Assembly (NCBI RefSeq): GCF_900095265.1
Contig: NZ_LT607658.1
Coordinates: forward strand, 111,524-175,523
Reading direction: 5' to 3'
DNA length: 64,000 nt
Source of the DNA: Janthinobacterium sp. UMAB-56
Lineage (GTDB): Bacteria; Pseudomonadota; Gammaproteobacteria; Burkholderiales; Burkholderiaceae_D
The notes below the pieces were generated by a model, which was given only the letters and a program-made list of their open reading frames with translations, ran no database searches and had not been told where the DNA came from. The position numbers and the translations under genes are program-made. Positions 52,435 to 61,649 of the stretch are shown here, piece after piece. The first letter of the stretch is position 1; each line of letters starts with the position of its first letter.

Positions 52435-54270
52435 ATGAAGTCACCATGGATGCGGCGCATGGCGCTGCTCGCCTGCCTGGCCGCCCTGCCGCTGGCAACC
52501 GTTGCCGCGGATGCCGCCCCTGCGGCCGCGCCGGTCAAAACTCTGCGCTATATCTTGCCGGCCGCCGAGACCGGTTTTGATCCGGCCACATCGCGCGACC
52601 TGTATTCGAATCACATCACGCAGGCCGTCTTCGACACCCTGTACACCTATGATTACCTGGCGCGCCCCGTGAAGGTGGTGCCCGGCGCGGCGGCGGCCAT
52701 GCCGGAAGTGTCGGCCGACGGCAAGACGTATACCATCCGCCTGAAGAAGGGCATCCTGTTCACGCCCGACGCCGCGTTTGGCGGCAAGCGCCGCGAGCTG
52801 ACCATGGCCGATTATGTGTATTCGTGGAAGCGATTGTTCGATCCGCGCCTGGCCTCGCCACACACCTGGCTGTTAGAGGGCAAGGTGGTCGGCCTCGATG
52901 ACTTGGCAAAGGACGCGGCCAAGTCGAACAAGTTTGACTACAGCAAGAAAGTGGCCGGCCTGGAAATCCTCGACCCGTACACCTTGCGCATCACGCTGAC
53001 CAAGACCGATTTCAACTTTCCCATGATCCTTGCCTACGTGCCGACGGCGGCCGTGGCGCGCGAAGTGGTGGACAAGTACGGCGACGTGAAGGGCGAAGTG
53101 GGTTCGAATCCCGTCGGCACCGGCTACTACACCTTGGGTGAATGGACGCGCGGCAACCGCATCGTTCTCAACCGCAACCCGCAGCATTTGCCGGAAACGT
53201 GGAATTTCATGGCCGGCGACGATCCCGATGACCAGCGCATCGTGCGCCAGATGCAGGGCAAGCGCATTCCCGCCATCGACCGCATCGAAATCACGGTGAT
53301 GATCGAAGACCAGTCGCGCTGGCTGTCCTTCCAGAGCGGTGGCACGGACGTGTTCTGGCTCGACGGCCCGCTGGCGCCGAAGGCATTGTTGAACGGCAAG
53401 CTGCGCCCCGAGCTGGCGGAAAAGGGCGTGCAACTGTCGCGCCTGCTGGACCCGGAAATCAGCTATTACTACTGGAACATGGAAGATCCCACCCTGGGCG
53501 GCTTCAGCAAGGAAAAGATCGCCCTGCGCCGCGCGATTGCCATGGCACACAATATCGATGAAGAAATCCGCATCATCTGGAATGGCCAGGCCAAGCGCCT
53601 CGACTATCCGATACCGCCGGGTGTCGTCGGCTACGATCCTCACTACAAGAGCCTGCTGCAATACGATCCCGTGCTGGCCAATAAACTGCTGGATAAATTC
53701 GGCTACAAGAAGGGCGCCGATGGCTGGCGTACCCTGCCCGACGGCAAGCCGCTCTTGATACGCTACGCCTCGCGCAACGAAGCCAATGGCGTGCTGCAGG
53801 CGGAAATGTGGCGCAAGACGTATAACTCGCTGGGCATCCGCATGGAAAACGATCGCATGATCTTTTCCGATATTTTGAAGACGGAAAAGCAGTGCAAGAT
53901 GCAGACGCGCACGGCGCCATGGCTGGCCGACTATCCGGACGGCGACAATTTCATGCAACTGTTCTATGGCCCGAACACGCACCAGAACAACAATGGCTGC
54001 TACCAGGACCCGGAATACGATAAATGGTACGTGGCCAGCCAGGCCATGCCGGCCAGCCCCGAACGCGATGAGCTGTTCCACAAGATGGCGCGCCGCCTGG
54101 AAGTCAATGCGGGTGCCTTGATCGGCTATGCGCGCTACCGCAACATGCTGGCGCAAAAGTCGGTGCTGGGCTACAAGAAGCACCCGATCTTGTTCCAGGA
54201 ATGGGCTTACATGGATATCGATAGCGATGGTACGCCTGTGGCCAAGCCAGCCTCGGCTGCTACCAAATAA
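52435..54270 (+). CDS. Peptide ABC transporter substrate-binding protein
   Basis: This is a periplasmic SBP of the DppA/OppA family (SBP_bac_5), 611 residues from ATG 52435 with AAGGG upstream. A signal peptide ends near LPLATVAADA; there is no lipobox Cys. Family features include the start TLRYILPAAETGFDPA, the segment YTIRLKKGILFTPDAAF, and NPVGTGYYTLGEW followed by NRIVLNRNPQ. It should deliver oligopeptides to the permease pair that follows. It is larger than E. coli DppA (535). It heads a four-gene operon with short gaps of 28, 9 and 9 bases. Confidence 0.92.
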   Translation: MKSPWMRRMALLACLAALPLATVAADAAPAAAPVKTLRYILPAAETGFDPATSRDLYSNHITQAVFDTLYTYDYLARPVKVVPGAAAAMPEVSADGKTYTIRLKKGILFTPDAAFGGKRRELTMADYVYSWKRLFDPRLASPHTWLLEGKVVGLDDLAKDAAKSNKFDYSKKVAGLEILDPYTLRITLTKTDFNFPMILAYVPTAAVAREVVDKYGDVKGEVGSNPVGTGYYTLGEWTRGNRIVLNRNPQHLPETWNFMAGDDPDDQRIVRQMQGKRIPAIDRIEITVMIEDQSRWLSFQSGGTDVFWLDGPLAPKALLNGKLRPELAEKGVQLSRLLDPEISYYYWNMEDPTLGGFSKEKIALRRAIAMAHNIDEEIRIIWNGQAKRLDYPIPPGVVGYDPHYKSLLQYDPVLANKLLDKFGYKKGADGWRTLPDGKPLLIRYASRNEANGVLQAEMWRKTYNSLGIRMENDRMIFSDILKTEKQCKMQTRTAPWLADYPDGDNFMQLFYGPNTHQNNNGCYQDPEYDKWYVASQAMPASPERDELFHKMARRLEVNAGALIGYARYRNMLAQKSVLGYKKHPILFQEWAYMDIDSDGTPVAKPASAATK

Positions 54271-54298
54271 GCGTAGCTTATAAAAACAAGGAATCATT

Positions 54299-55237
54299 AT
54301 GTTCGCTTATATCCTGCGCCGCTTGTGGCAGATGCTGCCTACCATGCTGGGCGTCGTCCTGCTGGTCTTCATCCTGTTCAACTGGGTGGGCGGCGATCCC
54401 GCCTACATTTTGGCCGGCAAGATGTCGAGTGCGGAAAGCATCGCCAACATCCGCCGTCAGCTCGGTGTCGACCAGCCGTATTACGTGCAGCTGTGGATTT
54501 TCATCAAGCAGATCGTCACCTTCGACTTCGGCCAGAGCTGGGCCACGGGGGAGTCCGTGTCGCACATCATCACCTCGCGCCTGGGACCGTCGATGATGGT
54601 GCTGATCCCGCTGACGGTGCTGGAAACGTTCTTTGGCGTGGCGCTGGCGCTGGCCATCGCCTTCGTGCGCGGTTCGTTGACGGACCGCGCCGTCATGATC
54701 GCCTGCACGGTGGGCATGTCGATTTCCATCCTCGTCTACATCATCGTCTTCCAGTACGGCTTTGCCTACAAGCTCGGCCTGTTCCCCGTGCAAGGGTGGG
54801 GCGACAGCTTCTGGGAAAACCTGCTGCGTTATTCAACCTTGCCAATTTTGATCGGGCTGGCCGTGTCCATCGCCCCGACCCTGCGTTTGTTCCGTACCTT
54901 CGTGCTGGACGAGGCCAACCAGGATTACGTGCGCACGGCGCGGGCCAAGGGCTTGAAGGAAGGCCGCATCATGTGGGTGCACGTGCTGCGCAATGCCGGC
55001 ATTCCCATCATTACTTATGTGATGTCGAACTTGCCGGCCCTGCTGATCGGTGCCTTCCTGCTGGAACGCTTCTTCGGCATCCCCGGCATCGGGCGTGAAG
55101 TGATTCTGGCGGTCGAGCGCAGCGACTTTCCGGTGATCAAGGCGATCACTGTGTATGTCGCCGCCGCCACCATGCTCTTCAACCTGCTCACCGACCTGCT
55201 GTACCAGGCGGTCGATCCTCGCGTACAACTGAAGTAG
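54299..55237 (+). CDS. Peptide ABC transporter permease (DppB/OppB type)
   Basis: This 312-residue inner-membrane permease has about six helices. The N-terminal segment MFAYILRRLWQMLPTMLGVV is typical of the DppB group. The periplasmic loop with GGDPAYILAGK is conserved too. The cytoplasmic EAA loop reads DYVRTARAKGLKEGRIMWVH, where it meets the ATPase. AAGGAA precedes the ATG. It should pair with the following DppC-type permease. Confidence 0.94.
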   Translation: MFAYILRRLWQMLPTMLGVVLLVFILFNWVGGDPAYILAGKMSSAESIANIRRQLGVDQPYYVQLWIFIKQIVTFDFGQSWATGESVSHIITSRLGPSMMVLIPLTVLETFFGVALALAIAFVRGSLTDRAVMIACTVGMSISILVYIIVFQYGFAYKLGLFPVQGWGDSFWENLLRYSTLPILIGLAVSIAPTLRLFRTFVLDEANQDYVRTARAKGLKEGRIMWVHVLRNAGIPIITYVMSNLPALLIGAFLLERFFGIPGIGREVILAVERSDFPVIKAITVYVAAATMLFNLLTDLLYQAVDPRVQLK

Positions 55238-55246
55238 AAAGAGACG

Positions 55247-56356
55247 ATGTCGAAACCTCATACATCGCCCGGCCTGTGGGCCCTGGCGTGGCGCCGTTTG
55301 CGCGGCGACAAGATTGCAATGGTATCGCTGGCCGTGGTCGGCGCGTTTTTCCTGCTGGTGCTGGCGTCCGCCAGCGGCCTGCTAGCCTCGAACTGGGAAG
55401 ATGAAGTGGCCGTCAGCTATGCGCCGCCCACGTTTGTGGGGGCCGACAAGGACGCCGCCGGTGATGGCGCCATTCCCTTGCCGGACGAGCGCGGCGCACC
55501 GACGCCCGTCAATGTGCTCGACCCGCTGGCCGACGATATCGCCGAACTGCGCGCCCAGATGGGTAGCAATCCATCGGCTGGCGTGGAAATGTACGGCGTC
55601 ACGGACCCGCTGGCCGACGACTTGACGGCCTTGCGCGCCGGCATGGGCAAGACGAAGAAGTTGATCGCGCACAAGGCGGCAACCTTGCCGTTCGGCGCCG
55701 ACAAATGGGGCCACGACATTCTGCAGAAAACCATCAAGGGCGGTGAAACGTCGATCGTGGTGGGCCTGGTGGCAGCCCTGCTGGCCGTCGTGCTGGGCAC
55801 CTTGTTTGGCGCAGTGTCCGGCTACTTCGGCGGCATCGTCGATGACTTCTTCAACTGGTTTTACAGCATTTTCACGTCGATTCCTTCCATCCTGATGATT
55901 TTGACGGTGGCGGCCGTGCTGCAGCAAAAGGGCGTGCTGACCATCGTACTGATCCTGGGCTTGACGGGCTGGACGGGGCCATATCGCTTGATTCGCGCCG
56001 AATACATCAAGCACAAGGCGCGCGAATACGTGATGGCGGCCGACGCCATCGGCGCATCGCACTGGCGCAAGATGTTTTCGCACATCTTCCCGAACGTGAG
56101 TCACGTTGCCTTGGTGCAAATGTCCATCCTCGTGGTGGGCTTCATCAAGGCCGAAGTGATTTTGAGTTTCCTCGGCTTTGGCGTGCCGGTGGGGACTGTC
56201 TCGTGGGGCAGCATGCTCAACGAGGCGCAAAATGAACTGATCCTGGGCAAATGGTGGCAGCTGACCGCCGCCGCCACGGCGATGGCCGTGCTGGTGACGG
56301 CGTTCTCGCTGTTTACCGATGCCTTGCGCGATGCGCTCGACCCCAAAGTGAAATAG
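55247..56356 (+). CDS. Peptide ABC transporter permease (DppC/OppC type) with repeated loop motif
   Basis: This 369-residue permease is longer than the usual 300. After the first membrane helix (about 25–47) there is a long periplasmic loop of about 110 residues. Two copies of a 16-residue motif lie in it: LDPLADDIAELRAQMG (91–106) and TDPLADDLTALRAGMG (119–134). The core permease then follows with the loop FGADKWGHDILQKTIKGG, the membrane helices, and the EAA loop EYVMAADAIGASHWRKMFSH. The duplication looks recent and its role is unknown. It lies nine bases after the DppB-type gene and nine bases before the ATPase gene. Confidence 0.93.
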   Translation: MSKPHTSPGLWALAWRRLRGDKIAMVSLAVVGAFFLLVLASASGLLASNWEDEVAVSYAPPTFVGADKDAAGDGAIPLPDERGAPTPVNVLDPLADDIAELRAQMGSNPSAGVEMYGVTDPLADDLTALRAGMGKTKKLIAHKAATLPFGADKWGHDILQKTIKGGETSIVVGLVAALLAVVLGTLFGAVSGYFGGIVDDFFNWFYSIFTSIPSILMILTVAAVLQQKGVLTIVLILGLTGWTGPYRLIRAEYIKHKAREYVMAADAIGASHWRKMFSHIFPNVSHVALVQMSILVVGFIKAEVILSFLGFGVPVGTVSWGSMLNEAQNELILGKWWQLTAAATAMAVLVTAFSLFTDALRDALDPKVK

Positions 56357-56365
56357 GAGTTGCTC

Positions 56366-58057
56366 ATGGACCAGAATAACCTGTTGGAAGTGCGCGACTT
56401 GCGCGTCACTTTCCGCCTGGACAAGAAGACCACGTTCGAAGCCGTCAAGGGCATTTCATTCAACGTGCCGCGCAACAGTACCGTCGCCCTGGTGGGCGAA
56501 TCGGGCAGCGGCAAGTCCGTCAGTTCGTTGGCCGTGATGGGATTGTTGCCGCCGGATAACACCATCATCGATCCTGCTTCCAGCATCCATTTCGGCGGGC
56601 GCGATTTGCTCAAATTGTCGATCGCCGAGCGGCGCACCATGTGCGGCAAGGATATCTCGATGATTTTCCAGGAGCCGATGTCGTCTTTGAACCCCGTGTT
56701 TACGGTGGGTTTCCAGATTGCCGAAGTGTTACGCCAGCACATGGGCATGAACCGCAAGCAGGCGCGGGCGCGCACGCTGGCGCTGCTCGAAGAAGTGGGT
56801 ATTCCCGATCCCGCCACCAAGATCGACGCCTACCCGAGCCAGATGTCGGGCGGCCAGCAGCAGCGCGTGATGATCGCCATGGCGATCGCTTGCGAACCGA
56901 AACTCTTGATCGCCGACGAGCCGACGACGGCGCTGGACGTGACGATCCAGAAGCAGATCATGGACTTGATCGCGGCGCTGCAAAAGAAGCATCAAATGTC
57001 CGTGCTCTTCATTACCCACGACCTGGGCCTGGTGGGAGAAATCGCCGACCAGGTGATCGTCATGCGCCACGGCGAAGTACGCGAGACGGGCGAGGTGCGG
57101 CAAGTGTTCGAGGCGCCGGCCGACGCTTATACCAAGGCCCTGCTGCATTGCCGCCCGTCCTTGGACCAGCGTCCATGGCGCTTGCCCGTCATTGCCGATT
57201 TTATGGAAGGCAAGGCCGGTCCCGGCATCGAAATGAAGCAGCGCACGCGCGGTTATACGCCGGGCGACGAGCCGGTGCTGGTGGTGAATAATCTCAGTAA
57301 AAGCTTTTACACGCGCGAGGGCCTGTTCGGCAAGCGCGAGTTCCAGGCCGTCAAGGATGTGTCATTCACTTTACCGCGCGGCAAGACGCTGGGCGTGGTG
57401 GGCGAGTCCGGTTCCGGCAAGACGACGGTGGGCTTGACCCTGCTGCGCCTGCACCAGGCGACGGGCGGCACGGCCATGTTCCACGGCAAGGATCTGATTG
57501 CCATGCCGAACAAGGAGTATCTGCCGTACAAGCGCCGCATCCAGATCATCTTCCAGAATCCCTACGCTTCCCTGAATCCACGCTACACGGTGGGGCAGAT
57601 CTTGCTCGAACCGATGCGTATCCACAAGATAGGCGCGAACGACCAGGAACGCATCGCCAAGGCCTACTGGCTGCTCGATAAAGTCGGCTTGCCGGAGCAG
57701 GCCTTCCACCGCTATCCGCACGAGTTCTCGGGCGGCCAACGCCAGCGCATCGCCATTGCCCGCTGCCTGACCATGCAGCCGGAAATTCTGGTGTGCGACG
57801 AATCCGTGTCGGCGCTGGACGTGTCGGTGCAGGCGCAGGTATTGAACTTGCTGCAGGATTTGCAGGATGAATTCGGCTTGTCCTATATCTTCATCTCGCA
57901 CGATTTGTCCGTGGTGAAATACATCGCCGACCAGGTGATGGTGATGCACAAGGGGCAAGTGGTGGAACTGGCCGATTCGGATGAGCTGTACCGCAACCCT
58001 GTGCATCCGTACACGCGTACCTTGTTGAGTGCCATACCCAAGGGCGTGCAAATCTAA
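56366..58057 (+). CDS. Fused double ATPase of the peptide ABC transporter (DppD–DppF)
   Basis: The 563-residue protein joins two ABC ATPases that are usually separate. The N-terminal half has Walker A GESGSGKS (from residue 44), signature SGGQQQRV and Walker [13 protein letters not shown]. The C-terminal half has Walker [10 protein letters not shown] (from residue 346), signature [13 protein letters not shown] and Walker [13 protein letters not shown]. Between them are the oligopeptide-family extensions. Both nucleotide sites look intact. AGGAG lies six bases before ATG 56366. It powers the importer of the two preceding permeases. Such fusions (YejF/GsiA-like) occur in other proteobacteria. 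Confidence 0.95.
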   Translation: MDQNNLLEVRDLRVTFRLDKKTTFEAVKGISFNVPRNSTVALVGESGSGKSVSSLAVMGLLPPDNTIIDPASSIHFGGRDLLKLSIAERRTMCGKDISMIFQEPMSSLNPVFTVGFQIAEVLRQHMGMNRKQARARTLALLEEVGIPDPATKIDAYPSQMSGGQQQRVMIAMAIACEPKLLIADEPTTALDVTIQKQIMDLIAALQKKHQMSVLFITHDLGLVGEIADQVIVMRHGEVRETGEVRQVFEAPADAYTKALLHCRPSLDQRPWRLPVIADFMEGKAGPGIEMKQRTRGYTPGDEPVLVVNNLSKSFYTREGLFGKREFQAVKDVSFTLPRGKTLGVVGESGSGKTTVGLTLLRLHQATGGTAMFHGKDLIAMPNKEYLPYKRRIQIIFQNPYASLNPRYTVGQILLEPMRIHKIGANDQERIAKAYWLLDKVGLPEQAFHRYPHEFSGGQRQRIAIARCLTMQPEILVCDESVSALDVSVQAQVLNLLQDLQDEFGLSYIFISHDLSVVKYIADQVMVMHKGQVVELADSDELYRNPVHPYTRTLLSAIPKGVQI

Positions 58058-58084
58058 ACACGCTTTTACGGTAAGATAGCGGCC

Positions 58085-59047
58085 ATGCCCAACCTCATTT
58101 ACCTGCTCGAACATTACGGTGTCCTGATTGTCTTTGGCATCGTGCTGGTGGAGCAGCTCGGCCTGCCGATTCCCGCCTTCCCCATCCTCGTGGTGGCGGG
58201 GGCGCTGGCCGTCGATGGCGACATGAATGGGGCGCTGGTGCTGGCCGCTGCGCTGGGCGCTTGCCTGATCAGTGACTTCACGTGGTTCCGCGCGGGCCGC
58301 CATTTCGGCAAGCGCATCCTGCGGCTGCTGTGCCGCATCTCGCTGTCGCCCGATTACTGCGTCAGCCAGACGGAAGACAAGTTCAAGCGCTGGGGGCCGA
58401 AAGCCCTGATCGTTTCCAAGTTCGTGCCGGGTTTCAATACCGTGGCTGCGCCCATGTCGGGCGCGCTGGGCACGCCGCCCCGCCTGTTTTTCCTGTACGC
58501 GGGCCTGGGCGCCTTGCTGTGGAGCGGCACGGGCATCGTCGTCGGCGTGATCTTCCACGCCAGCGTGCAACAGGTGCTCGACTTGCTCAGCACCATGGGC
58601 AGCACGGCCTTGCTGATGCTGGCCACTTTGCTGGGCTTGTTCCTGCTGTACAAATTCCTCGAGCGCCGGCGTTTCCGCCAAGCCTTGCAGATCGAGCGCA
58701 TCGGCATCGATGAATTGCTCGCACTCATAGAGCAGGGCGAGGAACCGTTGATGGTCGACGCCCGCAGCGCCACGGCGCAGGCGCTGGAGCCTGCCGTGCC
58801 GGGCGCCTTGTTTTTCAATGGCAAGGAACCCGTGCCGGCCATGATCGCCATGGACAAGGACCGCCACATCATCGTGTATTGCAGCTGTCCCAACGACGTG
58901 ACGGCTGCGCAAGTGGCCAAGTTGCTGCACCAGCACGGCTTTCACCGCGCCAAGCCCCTGCATGGCGGCCTCGATGCGTGGAATGCCGCCTATCGCTCGG
59001 ACCAGCCGGCGCCCGCCAGCTTGCTGGGCGAAGGCTTGCCGTCCTGA
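58085..59047 (+). CDS. DedA-family membrane protein fused to a rhodanese domain
   Basis: The 320-residue protein begins with a DedA/VTT membrane domain (about residues 1–200), recognised by GIVLVEQLGLPIPAFPILVVAGAL, read as the helix after the start, and by KFVPGFNTVAAPMSGA. A cytoplasmic rhodanese-like domain fills about 205–315, with IIVYCSCPND placing the candidate active-site Cys at 266. DedA proteins are linked to lipid scrambling and membrane potential; the sulfurtransferase domain suggests a redox or sulfur input, which is inference. It follows the ABC ATPase gene by 27 bases, with TAAGAT near 58073 as a possible -10 element. It may be read through from the importer operon. Confidence 0.85.
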   Translation: MPNLIYLLEHYGVLIVFGIVLVEQLGLPIPAFPILVVAGALAVDGDMNGALVLAAALGACLISDFTWFRAGRHFGKRILRLLCRISLSPDYCVSQTEDKFKRWGPKALIVSKFVPGFNTVAAPMSGALGTPPRLFFLYAGLGALLWSGTGIVVGVIFHASVQQVLDLLSTMGSTALLMLATLLGLFLLYKFLERRRFRQALQIERIGIDELLALIEQGEEPLMVDARSATAQALEPAVPGALFFNGKEPVPAMIAMDKDRHIIVYCSCPNDVTAAQVAKLLHQHGFHRAKPLHGGLDAWNAAYRSDQPAPASLLGEGLPS

Positions 59048-59436
59048 TCCACGCTGCCTGCCGCACGCCAGCTTGGCAGTAAAGCTGGTGGTAAAAACCG
59101 GTAGTAATAATACGAAAACACCATCGCCGGGTTGCCTGGATGATAGCGCCACACCCGTGCCGCCGCACACCAGGCAGCTTTGCGCAAACTCCGGCATACT
59201 GTGCTTTCCAGCTAATTCCTGCTGCTGTGCAACATGATTTTCGTGTGTCTGACGAGTGCAAGTACTTACTATGAATCTTTGTTTGTGAGTAACGTTGGCT
59301 GCGCCTGTTGCATTTGGAGTGGAACTACCAATAAAGGCTAGATTTGATGTACTTAAACTACAAACTTTGCTTGCCTCCGGGCGCATTCATCCTTTAAGCT
59401 TGGCGTCCCATGCGTCCCACTTCATCATTTAAAATC
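59048..59436. other. Intergenic region before glk
   Basis: No gene is seen. A dyad CCAGCTT/AAAGCTGG near 59069–59091 has no T-run. The right-hand part (59240–59400) is AT-rich and probably carries the glk promoter, but I cannot place it. Confidence 0.4.
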
Positions 59437-60456
59437 ATGAGCGCTTCGTCTTCTCCCGTACTGCCGACTTCCGCCTTCTCCGATGGACCGCGCCTGTTGG
59501 CCGATGTGGGCGGCACCAATGCCCGTTTCGCCCTGGAAGTGGCCACCGGCCACATCACCCTGGTGGAAGTGTTGCCTTGTGCCGATTACCCTAGCCTGTC
59601 TGCCGCCCTGCAAGCCTACCTGGCACTGCCGCACATCGCTGCCGCCGGCGGACAAGCCGTGCGCCATGCCATGATCGCCATCGCCAACCCGGTCGACGGC
59701 GATTTCCTCAGCATGACGAACCACCACTGGTCATTCTCGATCCGCGCCATGCGCGAAGAGTGCGGTTTCACGACCCTGGACGTGGTCAACGATTTCACGG
59801 CCCTGGCCCGCGCCTTGCCGCAGCTGTCGAGCGAGCAAAAGCACCAGGTTGGGGCGGGCACGGCCCGTCCCAACACGGCCATCGGCCTGATCGGCGCCGG
59901 CACGGGCCTCGGCGTGTCGGGCCTGATTCCGTCGCATGGCGGCTGGATCGCCCTGCAAAGCGAAGGCGGCCACGTCAGCTTTGCGCCGTTCAATGAAGTG
60001 GAAGTGAGCATTTTGCAATTTGCCTGGCGCGAATACGAGCACGTCTCGGCCGAGCGCCTGATTTCCGGCGATGGCCTGGAACTGATCTACCGCGCCCTGG
60101 CCGACCGCGCGGGCGTGCCGGCGGAAGCCTTGCCGGCGGCGGAAATCACGCGCCGCGCCCTGGCCGGCGAATCCCAACTGTGCGACGACGTCATCGAAGC
60201 GTTCTGCTGCATGCTGGGCACGGTGGCGGGCAACGTCGCCGTCACTTTGGGCGCGCTTGGCGGCATTTATATCGGCGGCGGCATCGTGCCACGCCTGGGC
60301 GAGCGTTTCGACCGCTCCGGCTTCCGCGCCCGCTTCGAGCGCAAGGGGCGCTTTGCCAATTATGTCTCGCAAGTGCCGACCTTCGTCATCACGGCGCAGT
60401 ACCCGGCGTTCCTGGGGGCATCGGCCATTCTCTCGGAGAAACTCGCCTCCCGGTGA
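59437..60456 (+). CDS. glk: Glucokinase (ROK-unrelated, bacterial Glk family)
   Basis: Glk phosphorylates glucose with ATP in the cytosol. The product has about 339 residues from ATG 59437; ATG 59410 would add nine, and neither has a clear Shine-Dalgarno sequence. The phosphate-binding start [15 protein letters not shown] is followed by [34 protein letters not shown] and [14 protein letters not shown], all standard for the Glk family. A palindromic terminator follows. Confidence 0.94.
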   Translation: MSASSSPVLPTSAFSDGPRLLADVGGTNARFALEVATGHITLVEVLPCADYPSLSAALQAYLALPHIAAAGGQAVRHAMIAIANPVDGDFLSMTNHHWSFSIRAMREECGFTTLDVVNDFTALARALPQLSSEQKHQVGAGTARPNTAIGLIGAGTGLGVSGLIPSHGGWIALQSEGGHVSFAPFNEVEVSILQFAWREYEHVSAERLISGDGLELIYRALADRAGVPAEALPAAEITRRALAGESQLCDDVIEAFCCMLGTVAGNVAVTLGALGGIYIGGGIVPRLGERFDRSGFRARFERKGRFANYVSQVPTFVITAQYPAFLGASAILSEKLASR

Positions 60457-60854
60457 TGCAGGTGGCTGGGGATGTGTCGTGTCGAGGCCGGGTAAAACGC
60501 GTGTTTTACCCGGTTTTGCGCTTTTCCGCTTTTTATCAGGTACAATTGGCATCGTTGGATGAAACGACGACTGTCGCTCTCCTGTCTGGCTGTGTTGTCG
60601 CCACGGGAAAAGCAGCTGCTCCGAAGTGCGTTTCATTGCTGGTTATTTAAGGCCAGCACCATGGATGGCAGGACTTTCACTGCATCCGCTTTAATCCCGC
60701 TTTGCGCGCATCGGCCAAGGCGTCGGAAAAACAGCCTCAACTTGTAACCCAGCACGGCGTCATCATCGATGTATGCCATCTGTTACGTTGAAATGAACGT
60801 TTTTGATTTCTTTCTCTGCATACGAATTGCAACACATATCCGCACAGAATTGCT
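60457..60854. other. Intergenic region between glk and scpB
   Basis: It contains the glk terminator at its left end. TACAAT at 60541–60546 is a possible -10 element. A 62-codon frame from 60559 has no Shine-Dalgarno sequence and no family match. I see nothing else. Confidence 0.45.
60488..60526 (+). terminator. Terminator after glk
   Basis: CCGGGTAAAAC (60488–60498) pairs perfectly with GTTTTACCCGG (60503–60513) around a GCGT loop. TTTT follows at 60514–60517 and a second T-run a few bases later. Confidence 0.8.
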
Positions 60855-61649
60855 ATGAATACAATTGAGGCTAAAAAAGTCCTCGAAACCGCGTTGCTGT
60901 GCGCTCGTGAATCGCTGACGATCCACAGCTTGAAGAAGCTGTTCGTCGATGCGGACGAGAATGGTCGCGTGCGTGGTGTCGGCGTTGGTGCCGACACGAT
61001 CAAGCAATTGCTGGAAGAATTGCGGCAAGAGTGGGAAGGGCGCGGTATCGAGATCGTCAGTCTGGCCTCGGGCTGGCGCTTTCAAAGCCGCCCGGAAATG
61101 AAGATGTATCTCGATCGCATGACGCCCGAGCGGCCGCCCAAGTATTCGCGGGCGACCCTGGAAACCTTGGCCATCATCGCCTACCGCCAGCCGGTAACGC
61201 GCGGCGATATCGAGGAAATTCGCGGCGTTGCCGTCAATTCGCAGACGATCAAGATGCTGGAAGACCGTGGCTGGGTTGATGCCATCGGCTACCGCGACGT
61301 GGTGGGACGGCCGGCCTTGCTGGCCACCACCAAGCAGTTTTTGGATGATCTGGGTTTGCATTCGCTGTCCCAGCTGCCGCCTTTGCAGCAAATCAGTGAA
61401 ATGCAGGGCAATGGGCTCGAAGCCCTGGAAGCGGCCCTGCAGGAAAATTTTGACAAGGCAAGCAATGAGCTTGCCCCCCAGCTTGGTGCAGGTAGCAATA
61501 CGGCTGTGACAGATGTAGATGTGACAGCAAGCCTTGATGCCGGCCCCGATGCTTCGCCCACGGACGAAGCCTACACTCACGACCCTGCGCCAGAACTAAC
61601 GGTTGACGCTGCGCCAGGTCAGCACAGCCAAGAAACGAAGAATGAATAA
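60855..61649 (+). CDS. scpB: SMC-ScpB complex subunit ScpB
   Basis: ScpB joins the SMC–ScpA condensin complex that compacts and separates chromosomes. The 264-residue protein has two winged-helix domains: [18 protein letters not shown] in the first, and [29 protein letters not shown] in the second, the most conserved part of the family. The acidic tail of about 70 residues is variable. Its end overlaps the rluB start by 8 bases, so translation is probably coupled. scpA is usually next to scpB, but here glk is the upstream neighbour and no scpA lies in the window. Confidence 0.93.
   Translation: MNTIEAKKVLETALLCARESLTIHSLKKLFVDADENGRVRGVGVGADTIKQLLEELRQEWEGRGIEIVSLASGWRFQSRPEMKMYLDRMTPERPPKYSRATLETLAIIAYRQPVTRGDIEEIRGVAVNSQTIKMLEDRGWVDAIGYRDVVGRPALLATTKQFLDDLGLHSLSQLPPLQQISEMQGNGLEALEAALQENFDKASNELAPQLGAGSNTAVTDVDVTASLDAGPDASPTDEAYTHDPAPELTVDAAPGQHSQETKNE

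Noticed and set aside
53102..53115. GGTTCGAATCC-like sequence resembling a tRNA T-loop
   Set aside because: It lies inside the binding-protein gene, encodes conserved residues (GSNPVGTGYY region) and has no cloverleaf around it.
60559..60747. A 62-codon frame between glk and scpB
   Set aside because: It has no ribosome-binding site and a random-looking composition.
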